64,000 nt of DNA from Nitrospina sp. (GTDB lineage Bacteria; Nitrospinota; Nitrospinia; Nitrospinales; VA-1), in the NCBI GenBank assembly GCA_018673915.1, contig JABHBK010000044.1, positions 22,940-86,939 of the forward strand, given 5' to 3'. Under the pieces are notes generated by a model. The model saw only the letters and a list, made by a program, of their open reading frames with translations, ran no database searches and was not told the DNA's origin. Shown here piece by piece: positions 26,729-34,702 of the stretch (positions are counted from its first letter, which is position 1; each line of letters opens with the position of its first letter). Made by a program: the position numbers and the translations under genes.

Positions 26729-27799
26729 TCAAAGCACTTTTATAATTTCCGCTTCTGATATTTGGTCAACGATTTCGATAGACCCAATTTCTTTAACCAG
26801 GATAAATTTTATTTTATGATCCATGGTTTTTTTATCATGGTACAAGGATTCAATCACAGCTGAGGAATCCAATTCCGGCATTTCAACAGGAAGGCCCAGG
26901 TTTTTCAGTAAAGCCTCCAAGCGCCTTGGAACATCTTCAGAGCATTTTCCCATAGATTGAGACAGCGCGGCCGCTCGCACCATACCTATTGCCACAGCCT
27001 CCCCATGTATGAACCGGGAGTAATTTGTCAATGATTCGATAGCGTGACCCAAAGTATGTCCGAAATTGAGAATCATGCGGTAATGGCTTTCCCACTCATC
27101 CTTTTCAACCACCTCTGCCTTAATAGCGCAAGAGGTCTCGATGATATAGGAGAGACATTGCTGATCAAGGTTTAATATCTCCTTGTATTGGGTTTCCAAA
27201 AACTCAAAAAGTTTAGCATCGGAAATCACCCCGTACTTGACTATCTCTGCTAATCCCGCTCGGTATTCATTTGAAGGAAGCGTCCTGAGTGTTTCCAGGT
27301 CTGCCAACACCAGTCGTGGCTGATAAAACGCGCCAATCATATTTTTTCCTTTAGGATGATTGACTGCTGTTTTTCCTCCAACACTGCTATCAACTTGAGA
27401 TAGCAAAGTTGTGGGCATTTGTATAAATGGAATTCCTCTCTGATAGGTCGCCGCGACAAAACCCACCAGATCTCCAATTACTCCTCCACCCAAGGCGACT
27501 AAAACAGATTTCCTGTCACAATTTAGTTCCAGGAGGCGGTCATATAATTTTTCCGCCTGGCCCAGGTTCTTAGAGGATTCTCCTTCGGGAACTTCAATAA
27601 CATCGGTGGTCCATCCCTGGTCTTTGAAATTTGCCACCACCTCTTTGCCATAAAGGCTGTTGATGGAAGGGTGGGTAATTATCACAACCCGGCTGGGATT
27701 AAAGACTGCCTTGAGAAACTCACCCGCCCGCTTTCTTAAGCCAGAGCCGATTAGAATTTCATAACTTCTTTCACCCAAGTCAATGCTTAAGCGTTGCAT
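26729..27799 (-). CDS. aroB: 3-dehydroquinate synthase
   Basis: A 356-residue enzyme that converts DAHP to 3-dehydroquinate in the shikimate pathway, using NAD and a divalent metal. Blocks seen are VEVPEGESSKNLGQAEKLYD, LVALGGGVIGDLVGFVAATY (NAD site), QMPTTLLSQVDSSVGGKTAVN, KNMIGAFYQPRLVLADLETL and the metal-binding NFGHTLGHAIES. I start at ATG 27799 (MQRLSIDLGERSYEILIG), the usual family start; an upstream TTG at 27853 is in frame. It lies 84 bp after pilQ. The pilMNOPQ-aro gene order is familiar from proteobacteria, but the usual aroK between pilQ and aroB is missing here. Confidence 0.95.
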   Translation of the reverse strand: MQRLSIDLGERSYEILIGSGLRKRAGEFLKAVFNPSRVVIITHPSINSLYGKEVVANFKDQGWTTDVIEVPEGESSKNLGQAEKLYDRLLELNCDRKSVLVALGGGVIGDLVGFVAATYQRGIPFIQMPTTLLSQVDSSVGGKTAVNHPKGKNMIGAFYQPRLVLADLETLRTLPSNEYRAGLAEIVKYGVISDAKLFEFLETQYKEILNLDQQCLSYIIETSCAIKAEVVEKDEWESHYRMILNFGHTLGHAIESLTNYSRFIHGEAVAIGMVRAAALSQSMGKCSEDVPRRLEALLKNLGLPVEMPELDSSAVIESLYHDKKTMDHKIKFILVKEIGSIEIVDQISEAEIIKVL

Positions 27800-27882
27800 A
27801 AATTTATTATTTTCTATGTGTGTGAGATTTTTGCGGGCAGACGATTTGTCCAACCTAATTTAAACAACCTAAAACTCAAAAA

Positions 27883-29892
27883 TCAATTTGTTTCAATGAT
27901 GGTAGGAGTGATAAACACTAAAAGCTCAGTAATCGTGTCGGCATCCGCAAAACTTTTAAACAAATAACCCAATATAGGTAATTTGGAAAAGAATGGGACC
28001 TCCTTTTTGTTTTCAGTGGACTCGCTTTCGTAAATTCCACCCAGCACCGTGGTATCTCCATTACCCACTAAAACTTCGGTGTGCGTTTCTTTGGTGGTAA
28101 TGGTCGGTACTGACCCCACTAACTGTGTAAAATCTGCAGCATTTTTAGTCGCATCAATAATCATATAAACATTGCCATCGGAGGTGGCATGTGGAGTAAC
28201 CGTAAGACTAAGCTCAGCATCTACAAACTCAATGGAGTTGCCCTCTGCCGAAGTAACCTGGTAGGGAATTTGCCTTCCGCTTCTTATTCTGGCTTCCTTA
28301 TTATCCGCAGTTGTGACTCTAGGACTGGATAGAATCCGCCCTTTTCCCTGAGTCTCCAGAGCTTCCAACCTAATATTTATATCCGCACCTTTTAACAAGC
28401 TTCCCAGGGTTAGATCAAATCCAGCTAAACTTCCTGCCGTAATATTCGATGCCTGTGATAAATCCACCAAAAAGTTTGAAGTTGCAGTTGAAGTTGTACC
28501 GGAAACTGCGTTTGTAATACTGGTTACAGAACCAGTGTCCGTCGGAGCAATAAATACTGCGTTGCTTGAGCTAACCAAATCACCCGTTAAACCCCACTGG
28601 ACACCCAATTCTTGAGTAAAAGATTTACTGACCTCAACAATTTTTGCTTCAATCAAAACCTGAGGCGTGGGGATATCCAAAATTCTTATGGTATTCAGCA
28701 TGTCATCCACATGCGCTCTAAGATCATTCAGAATTAATGTGTTGGTGCGAGTATCCGCAGTAATTCGTGAGTCCGGGCGTGCACTCCTTAGGGCGGTGAG
28801 ACTTGTGACCAGTTCGCTAATATCTGCATTATCTACACGAACCACTTCTGTGACCAAGTCTTCTGCGTCCCGCTGAGTAGTTCTTTCACTCACCGCACGG
28901 GCTTTTTCAGCAACCAGAGCGGCGGCCTCATTCCGCAAAACCGCTTTAGCTGCAATACGAACGATATTGTCCCCGAAGCATTCTCGTCCCAAGGAGCTAT
29001 TCGTAAGAATTATTTCCATTGCCTGGTTCCATGGCACATCAATCATTCTGATATTTACAGAGCCTCCTACTTCAGGAGAAAGAATCACATTAAATCCACT
29101 GATCTCTGCGAAGATCCTAAAAAGGTTGCGAACATCCGCATTTTGAAAGTCCAAAGAAATTGTTTCTTTTTCTCCATACAACATAGGAAAACACGTATCT
29201 TCGGAAACCTCACTCGTCTCATCCATAATGGAATTCGCGCCTCGGAGGCCTTTTTTATCAAATTCTTTTTTAATAGTAGTTTTATTGGAAGGAGCTGTTT
29301 CACTCATCATCGAAGGCGGAGACACTTTGGCCATTTCCTCTCCCGATATATCCTGAGAAGATTGAAGACTTACGATTAATTTATTTTTCTGCGGCTTTTT
29401 AATTTCATAATCCGCAGACTGATTGAGAACGATTTCGAGACGCAACACTCCCGCCTCTTCAAAATGGATGGGACGGATAGAACTTATGATCCCTTTATCA
29501 ACCTGAATAAGACTGGTTAAATTCCCTTGATCCATTCCAGGAAAATCGATCACCAGTCGGAGCGGATTAAGAAGTTTAAACGCGGTGTACTGAACAGGAC
29601 GAGTAGACTCGATAGAAACCACAGAGCTTTGCCCTTCTTCTGCAGTATCGAGAAGCACGATTTCCCCCAATGGCTCTTTAGAACTTCCCGCCTGGCTTTG
29701 GGCCAAAACTAATAATGGAACTGCCGGTTTTTGGCCCTGACTGGAAGCACCTTGCCCTTGAATCAAAGAAATATCAAAATTCTGATCCAGAAGCAGGACT
29801 GCAGAATGAGCAGTCAGAGCAGGCCAACCCGTTAAAAGAACCAAAAAACACGCTATCTTTAAATGGGATTTTATGAACATTTGTATTCTCAT
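27883..29892 (-). CDS. pilQ: Type IV pilus secretin PilQ
   Basis: A 669-residue outer-membrane secretin that forms the pilus exit channel. A signal peptide (residues 1-30) is followed by one AMIN-type domain (about 75-175; LRLVIDFPGMDQGNLTSLI), an STN/N0 domain (ISLDFQNADVRNLFRIFAEI, about 245-310), and N1/secretin-N (VVRVDNADISELV). The C-terminal secretin domain has VGNGDTTVLGGIYES and VPFFSKLPILGYLFK. Only one AMIN domain is clear, where Pseudomonas has two. There is no clear lipobox and no obvious S-domain, so a pilotin or BamA route is open. The start overlaps the pilP-like gene by 4 bp (ATGA). Confidence 0.94.
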   Translation of the reverse strand: MRIQMFIKSHLKIACFLVLLTGWPALTAHSAVLLLDQNFDISLIQGQGASSQGQKPAVPLLVLAQSQAGSSKEPLGEIVLLDTAEEGQSSVVSIESTRPVQYTAFKLLNPLRLVIDFPGMDQGNLTSLIQVDKGIISSIRPIHFEEAGVLRLEIVLNQSADYEIKKPQKNKLIVSLQSSQDISGEEMAKVSPPSMMSETAPSNKTTIKKEFDKKGLRGANSIMDETSEVSEDTCFPMLYGEKETISLDFQNADVRNLFRIFAEISGFNVILSPEVGGSVNIRMIDVPWNQAMEIILTNSSLGRECFGDNIVRIAAKAVLRNEAAALVAEKARAVSERTTQRDAEDLVTEVVRVDNADISELVTSLTALRSARPDSRITADTRTNTLILNDLRAHVDDMLNTIRILDIPTPQVLIEAKIVEVSKSFTQELGVQWGLTGDLVSSSNAVFIAPTDTGSVTSITNAVSGTTSTATSNFLVDLSQASNITAGSLAGFDLTLGSLLKGADINIRLEALETQGKGRILSSPRVTTADNKEARIRSGRQIPYQVTSAEGNSIEFVDAELSLTVTPHATSDGNVYMIIDATKNAADFTQLVGSVPTITTKETHTEVLVGNGDTTVLGGIYESESTENKKEVPFFSKLPILGYLFKSFADADTITELLVFITPTIIETN

Positions 29893-31379
29893 GAGTTCGT
29901 ATCACCCTCGCTAGTTATACTCTGAAAAAATTCTATAACTTTCTGGTTTGTCAGGATTGTACCGAGGTAATTCCTGAATTTTTCAACAACGATTATTTGT
30001 TCGTCCTGTATCTCATCCACATATCCATAAAAAGGACCAACCAGATCTCCTTGTCTCACTGCATAACCAGTGCTACCCACCTCAAATATAGCAACGACTT
30101 CAGTTTTTTTCCGGATAATTCCCGTCATTCGGAGAGAATCATATTCTATCTGCAGTGGGGACTCATCCATTCTAATATCGGCCGCGCGCTCCAGAACATC
30201 ACGATAACTATTTATGGTATTTGAATATTCATCATCCGCCATCGCTTCTAATTCTTCCCGATTGTTAATTAAGCGTTCAAAGCGCCTCAACTCCCTATAA
30301 AGTTTGGGGTATTGGTCTTCAATTTTGTCATACACCGACAAGGCAAGCGGAGGAATGCTTTTCAGCTCATCGCCAAACGAACGGGTCGTATTTTTCAGGC
30401 TCACTTTCGAGAGGGCAACCAGCCCCTCCTTGTTGACCAGAGGTTGGAAAGGATCGCGTCTTCCTATCAACATATATCGTTGCCCGGGTTGAGCAATCTC
30501 TTGCAACAGAGGAAACTCTGGTCCGCCAGAATCAATTTCTTTTATCAAGTCATCTTGAACTTTTTCTGCCATAAATAAATTCTTTTTTATTCCTTTACCA
30601 AAGCCCTTCAAACTTGTTTGGCTGAACCAACGACCCGCCTTGGAATTTAAAAACTCGGCATATTTTTCAAGTTCTCTATCTCTAAGGTTTCTATAACTAA
30701 AGAGCAAACCCCGCAAAACAATTTCGCGCATGGGTTCGGTAATGCTTTCTCCCCAAATTCTCAGCATTTTACCGAGTCTCTTGCCTTGATTATTTTTATT
30801 AAAAGGGTACATCAATTTGACATATCCCAAATAAAGGCTTTTCCCGGCTTCCGTCATACGTAAAGAACCTTCAATCTTCTCTATCAAAAATATTCGCTCC
30901 TCGCTGGGAGGTGAGCTCAATAAATCTTCCACGAACAAATCCATCTCTGACCGAAGGCCAGGATTACTTGATTCATTTGTAAGCCTCAATATTTTTTTTC
31001 CCAATGAACTTTGATACCACTGAACCGTCGAATTAACATATTGAGACTTGTAATTTTCAACAAAAGATTGCTTTTGTACCCCAAAAAATTTTTCATGCGA
31101 ATAAGCATGCCGCATAATCCTCTTGGCAAATGCGCCCTGACCCGGCGCCAATGCATCCGCATTAATATTTCCTGAAATTTCCAAAACAGATTCCATATTA
31201 TCCAAAACCCCTTCAAGGCCACTAAGCCGAAATAAAGTATAGAGTTTTTGGTTGCTAGAATGCAGGTCATCTTGTAAAGGTGGGGTCAGCGCAGAGGCTT
31301 GAAAAAAAGGCACCCCTAAAGCTATCCACAAGAACAATATAATTTTCATAAAACACCTGATTCTCATATCCAATACCAT
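29889..31379 (-). CDS. PilP-like pilus alignment protein with a long DUF2059-like N-terminal region
   Basis: A 496-residue protein in the pilP position. The last 75 residues (YDSLRMTGIIRKKTEVVAIF, then GYAVRQGDLVGPFYGYVDEI) match the beta-sandwich of PilP, which links PilO/PilN to PilQ, and GRRDPFQPL near residue 315 matches the start of PilP. Between the signal peptide and that motif lie about 290 extra residues. They contain two copies of a helical pattern (WYQSSLGKKI near 128, EFLNSKAGRWF near 265) that resembles the DUF2059 core. Unlike classical PilP, it has no lipobox Cys. The start is uncertain between ATG 31379 and ATG 31367. It overlaps pilQ by 4 bp. Confidence 0.75.
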   Translation of the reverse strand: MVLDMRIRCFMKIILFLWIALGVPFFQASALTPPLQDDLHSSNQKLYTLFRLSGLEGVLDNMESVLEISGNINADALAPGQGAFAKRIMRHAYSHEKFFGVQKQSFVENYKSQYVNSTVQWYQSSLGKKILRLTNESSNPGLRSEMDLFVEDLLSSPPSEERIFLIEKIEGSLRMTEAGKSLYLGYVKLMYPFNKNNQGKRLGKMLRIWGESITEPMREIVLRGLLFSYRNLRDRELEKYAEFLNSKAGRWFSQTSLKGFGKGIKKNLFMAEKVQDDLIKEIDSGGPEFPLLQEIAQPGQRYMLIGRRDPFQPLVNKEGLVALSKVSLKNTTRSFGDELKSIPPLALSVYDKIEDQYPKLYRELRRFERLINNREELEAMADDEYSNTINSYRDVLERAADIRMDESPLQIEYDSLRMTGIIRKKTEVVAIFEVGSTGYAVRQGDLVGPFYGYVDEIQDEQIIVVEKFRNYLGTILTNQKVIEFFQSITSEGDTNS

Positions 31380-31418
31380 CCCCCGCTAAGGAGGTTAATG
31401 ACCTTTCTTTTGTTTTCC

Positions 31419-32054
31419 CTACTTCGAATCCTTTTTAGAAGCAGTTCGATTTTCAGCACCATCCACAAACGAATACGTTTTTAGCGTTAAAACTGTAACC
31501 AGCGAACCTGTCCTCCCCGTCCCTTCAGAAAATTTTAATCTCTGAAACTTTAGTACCAGGTTTTCAAGACTCACCAGACGCAAAAGGTTTTGCATATATT
31601 CAATGAAATCGAGAGTCCCCCATATTTCACCATTCAATTGAATTTTCAAGGGAATTTCCTTATAAAAATCCCCCACCACACCTTCATTCAGGGTGAGTGC
31701 AACCATTTTGATATTTCTCTGCTTGCCAAACGCCTCTATCTTTCGCATCAGGCCAGGAATCTCAGCCTGCCCAGGCATTTGACTTTTGAACGCATCAAAC
31801 TTGCCTTTTACCTGAGCCATATTTTTTGCCACTCGATCTTCTTTAGCCACTATCGACTTATACAGCTTCAGAGTCCTTTGTGCGGCCTCTTTCTTCTTGG
31901 CTAGTTTTTCAAATTCCGCATTTGTGGCGTTGTGGAAAGTAAAAAAGTACCCAATAAAAAGCACAAATCCGATGCCCACTGCTCCAACAAGCATATGGGT
32001 AAACTGGACCCCATCAAGATCATCGTAAGGAATTTTATCGAACAATTTATCCAT
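31419..32054 (-). CDS. pilO: Type IV pilus inner-membrane protein PilO
   Basis: A 211-residue bitopic protein of the alignment complex. One transmembrane helix (about residues 23-43) is followed by a coiled-coil (EKLAKKKEAAQRTLKLYKS) and a ferredoxin-like periplasmic domain (IPGLMRKIEAFGKQRNIKM, PLKIQLNGEIWGTLDFIEYM). It pairs with PilN in the inner membrane. Length and order (pilM-N-O-P-Q) are standard, and the gene lies 12 bp after pilN. The ATG start reads MDKLFDKIPYDDLDGVQF, a short cytoplasmic tail as in the family. Confidence comes from domain layout plus gene order. Confidence 0.92.
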   Translation of the reverse strand: MDKLFDKIPYDDLDGVQFTHMLVGAVGIGFVLFIGYFFTFHNATNAEFEKLAKKKEAAQRTLKLYKSIVAKEDRVAKNMAQVKGKFDAFKSQMPGQAEIPGLMRKIEAFGKQRNIKMVALTLNEGVVGDFYKEIPLKIQLNGEIWGTLDFIEYMQNLLRLVSLENLVLKFQRLKFSEGTGRTGSLVTVLTLKTYSFVDGAENRTASKKDSK

Positions 32055-32066
32055 AATTTTTGTTGA

Positions 32067-32732
32067 TCAAGCCGATTTTTTCTTTTCCATTTTCGGCATA
32101 TAGCAATAAATAATAAACTTATGAACCGCCTGGCCACCAATATAAGTCAGCGATGATTTAAAAAGAAACGTGGTCTTGTAATAAGGAATTTTCTGCAGCC
32201 TTTTCAGGTATTCAGCCACTCCATTTTCAGTGAGCGCATAACCAGAAATCTCCACAAACTCCTTGGGAGCTATTCCTTTATTCTTCCTCCTCCTTTTTTT
32301 CTTTTTCTTCTTCTTTGGATCTCCATACATAATATTGGGGACATTTTTTTTCTTCAGTTCCTTAAAATCTCTCTGCACGATCGAACCCAACCAAAGGTCA
32401 TCTGGAATCATAAGGTTTAAATCGCTGACAATAGTGCTCGCAGGCATTTGTCTTTCCCTCAAACCTTCAATGCCTGCAATAATATCTTGCAAACGTTTTT
32501 TCTTGGCTTGCATGGCTTTGACTTTATCTACCTGACTTTTTAAACTCGCGACTTGGGACTCCAGTTTGCGTGTTTCAATGCCTAACGAATCCAACTGAGC
32601 CTGTTCTACCAAACCGAGTATTACGATAAGCAAGATTGCCATAATAACGACGGCTATACACTTAACCACCCGCTTTTGGATCTCGATCTTCCTCAGTTCA
32701 TCGCGATAATCATGGAGATTGATCTGAATCAT
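32067..32732 (-). CDS. pilN: Type IV pilus inner-membrane protein PilN
   Basis: A 221-residue bitopic protein. The short cytoplasmic N-terminus carries MIQINLHDYRDE, the PilM-binding motif (INLxxYR). One membrane helix (about 24-44), a coiled-coil (ETRKLESQVASLKSQVDKV) and a periplasmic ferredoxin-like domain follow. An unusual very basic stretch (KKKKKKKRRRKNKG, about residues 138-151) interrupts the periplasmic domain. It is rare in PilN and corresponds to a long A-rich tract in the DNA. The start overlaps the pilM stop by 4 bp (ATGA), so the two are translationally coupled. The rest matches the family well. Confidence 0.92.
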   Translation of the reverse strand: MIQINLHDYRDELRKIEIQKRVVKCIAVVIMAILLIVILGLVEQAQLDSLGIETRKLESQVASLKSQVDKVKAMQAKKKRLQDIIAGIEGLRERQMPASTIVSDLNLMIPDDLWLGSIVQRDFKELKKKNVPNIMYGDPKKKKKKKRRRKNKGIAPKEFVEISGYALTENGVAEYLKRLQKIPYYKTTFLFKSSLTYIGGQAVHKFIIYCYMPKMEKKKSA

Positions 32733-33874
32733 TTGTGGTCAAACCTCCTTGTAGCTAAGCCCAATGCCACCGTAGACAAACCACCCATTTCATCGATCAA
32801 CGATTGGTCAAAGTTTTTCGGGTTGACTTTGATCCCTTGCATAGGATTAAAGCTCTCCACAGGAACCTTTAAATAATCGGCAAAAAATCCCTCTATTCCT
32901 TGAATCATGCTCCCCCCTCCGCACAATAAAACCTTCTCTACCTTGTTGCCGGACAGGGTGCCAAAATATTCAAAGGATTTTTGAATCTCTTCCAAAACCC
33001 TTTTATAAGCTTGGGTAATTATATTGATAACGTCTTCTTCTTTAATATCCGAAGAAAAGTTGCCCCGCTTTATATCAATAACCTGTTTAAAGGGAACTTT
33101 GAATTTGGACATGAGCATCTTGGTGCAATACCCTCCCCCGACAGGTATATCCCGCGAGTAACCCATTTTCCCATCCTGAATGATATTGATATGAGTAAAT
33201 GAATCTCCCAGATCAATCAGCGCAGTATTACCCGCTGACGTTAAATCATTAGTCAATTGGGCAGCATTCATCAAGGCAAACACATTCAGGTCAATAATTG
33301 CCGGCTTCAAACCTGCCTCTATAAGAATATCAGTCCTCTCATCGATGACCGATCTTTGAACCGCTACCAGAAGAACCTCCATCATTTCCTCATCCGGTTC
33401 CTCATTTGAAGGTTCCCCTTGGCTTTGAGATTCCCCATCAAACTCACTGCCCTTGGAATTATCGGACCCCTCAGCACTATCAGCCTTTACCGCACCTAAT
33501 AGTTGAAAGTCGAGAGCGACATCGTCTATATCAAAGGGTATATATTGTTCCGCTTCCTGGGCTATCTTTTCAGAAAGTTCCTCTTCCGACATTACTGGAA
33601 CTTTTATTTTCTTTATAAAAACAGCTTCTCCCGCAACAGCAGAAACCACATAGCGGCTTTGTATTTTTTCGGCAGTGATTAATTTCGACAGAGCCGCTGC
33701 TACCTGGTCGGGTTTTTTAATCGCTCCCTCAATGATGCACTCTTCATCAAGAGGCATCATGCCAAAATGGGTCAACTCAAATTCCCCTCCCTTAAGCTCA
33801 GACAATTGAACCAGCTTGATTGAAGAAGACCCGATGTCGATGGCCACTAATTGGGTTTTTTTCGATAAAAACAT
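32729..33874 (-). CDS. pilM: Type IV pilus cytoplasmic actin-like protein PilM
   Basis: A 381-residue actin-fold ATP-binding protein that docks on PilN and connects the pilus frame to the cytoplasmic motors. It opens with VAIDIGSSSIKLVQLSELKG and has the conserved block QYIPFDIDDVALDFQLLG. An acidic Ser/Glu-rich insert follows (about residues 130-165), longer than in most PilM. Later blocks include ALIDLGDSFTHINIIQDGKM, DIPVGGGYCTKML and VLLCGGGSMIQGIEGFF. It is the first gene of the pilMNOPQ operon, with a sigma-54-type promoter 40-70 bp upstream. The family assignment is firm. Confidence 0.94.
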   Translation of the reverse strand: MFLSKKTQLVAIDIGSSSIKLVQLSELKGGEFELTHFGMMPLDEECIIEGAIKKPDQVAAALSKLITAEKIQSRYVVSAVAGEAVFIKKIKVPVMSEEELSEKIAQEAEQYIPFDIDDVALDFQLLGAVKADSAEGSDNSKGSEFDGESQSQGEPSNEEPDEEMMEVLLVAVQRSVIDERTDILIEAGLKPAIIDLNVFALMNAAQLTNDLTSAGNTALIDLGDSFTHINIIQDGKMGYSRDIPVGGGYCTKMLMSKFKVPFKQVIDIKRGNFSSDIKEEDVINIITQAYKRVLEEIQKSFEYFGTLSGNKVEKVLLCGGGSMIQGIEGFFADYLKVPVESFNPMQGIKVNPKNFDQSLIDEMGGLSTVALGLATRRFDHK

Positions 33875-33925
33875 AAGAAAGTATCTGCAATATCAAGATT
33901 TATAAAGCTACTGAACCCTTAAAAA

Positions 33926-33940
33926 GCAAACTCTGTACCA
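33926..33940 (-). promoter_or_regulatory. Sigma-54 (-24/-12) promoter of pilMNOPQ
   Basis: The minus strand reads TGGTACAGAGTTTGC followed by T. It matches the sigma-54 consensus at GG (-24) and TTGC (-12) with the exact 10-base spacing. Predicted start near 33914 gives a leader of about 40 nt before the pilM ATG. TGTCA-type half-sites at 34028-34033 and 34063-34068 lie 88-128 bp upstream. Confidence 0.68.
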
Positions 33941-33971
33941 AACTCGCCCATCAACCATAACTCATTGAAAT

Positions 33972-34187
33972 TCAACAATCTAACAATCCAAGATTGATTC
34001 CAAATTTATATACCGGTGAATGATTTTTTGTCACTTTCCATAAAAAATCATTCAGGTTCATTCTGTCAACGGGTACAAGAAAGCACTCAAGTCCTTCCAA
34101 CTTCTTCCGATAAGCGTTCTGGGACATATTAAACCTGGCATTTTGAGTATGCACAAACCAATACCAACTCCTCAAACGCAAACCCAA
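33972..34187 (-). CDS. Doubtful small open frame downstream of the XRE gene
   Basis: A 71-codon frame that begins at a TTG 6 bp after the stop of the XRE gene; a later ATG (residue 21, MSQNAYRKKLEGLECF) is a better start. The sequence contains FLVPVDRMNLNDFLWKVTKN and has no family I recognise. The spacing suggests it could be translated with the regulator. However, the same DNA holds TGTCA half-sites of the pilM upstream region and the frame has no ribosome-binding site. It may well not be a gene. Confidence 0.25.
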   Translation of the reverse strand: MGLRLRSWYWFVHTQNARFNMSQNAYRKKLEGLECFLVPVDRMNLNDFLWKVTKNHSPVYKFGINLGLLDC

Positions 34188-34193
34188 AAAAAT

Positions 34194-34445
34194 TCAGTTT
34201 ATTTTTGTCTTTATTTTTTTGGTTTCTGAAATAGAGTTATCATTTTCAGAATCAAAAATTCTTGTCCGATCTACAAGCTTGTAACCAAGAGCCAAAATGA
34301 TTTTTCGCTTTGTATCAAGTCGGCAATCATTCCCCTTTTCAATACGATCAATCGTCTGAACGGTCACGTCTGCCTTGCGAGCTAGCTCAGCTTTGCTCAT
34401 CATTTTTGCCTCCCGGATTTGCCGGACGCTGTTGCTTTTGGCCAC
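34194..34445 (-). CDS. XRE-family helix-turn-helix regulator
   Basis: An 83-residue DNA-binding protein made almost entirely of one Cro/C1-type helix-turn-helix. VRQIREAKMMSKAELARKAD is followed by VTVQTIDRIEKGNDCRLDTK, where the recognition helix reads VTVQTIDRIEKG. A charged tail (ISETKKIKTKIN) completes it. A GTG start with GAGGGG about 8 nt upstream fixes the N-terminus. Such small single-domain regulators often act as autoregulators or antitoxins, but no toxin partner is recognisable. It sits between pilM and miaB on the pilus strand, just upstream of the pilM regulatory region. Control of the pilus operon is only a possibility. Confidence 0.82.
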   Translation of the reverse strand: MAKSNSVRQIREAKMMSKAELARKADVTVQTIDRIEKGNDCRLDTKRKIILALGYKLVDRTRIFDSENDNSISETKKIKTKIN

Positions 34446-34702
34446 TGTAATTCCCCTCTCTTAAAATGGTTCTGGCGCAGTTGGGCCTGCAAATTAAATA
34501 CTTTTTATGGAATAGTATCGAGCTTATTTTAAATACATGGACTTGTCAACAAAATTCTTGGAATTTCCATTTACTTATACTAATTTGTTTAAATTTATAT
34601 AAATTTAGTGTTTGGGCTCATAATGGATTGTATAAACTCATTAAATTGGCTCTGGCTAAATGCCAGTTGCAAAGATCGAGAGATTCCCTTACAGTTTTCC
34701 CC

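Noticed and set aside
32300..33480. Idea that the basic insert in PilN and the acidic insert in PilM form an electrostatic pair
   Set aside because: The PilN insert lies after its membrane helix in the periplasmic domain, while PilM is cytoplasmic, so they should not meet.
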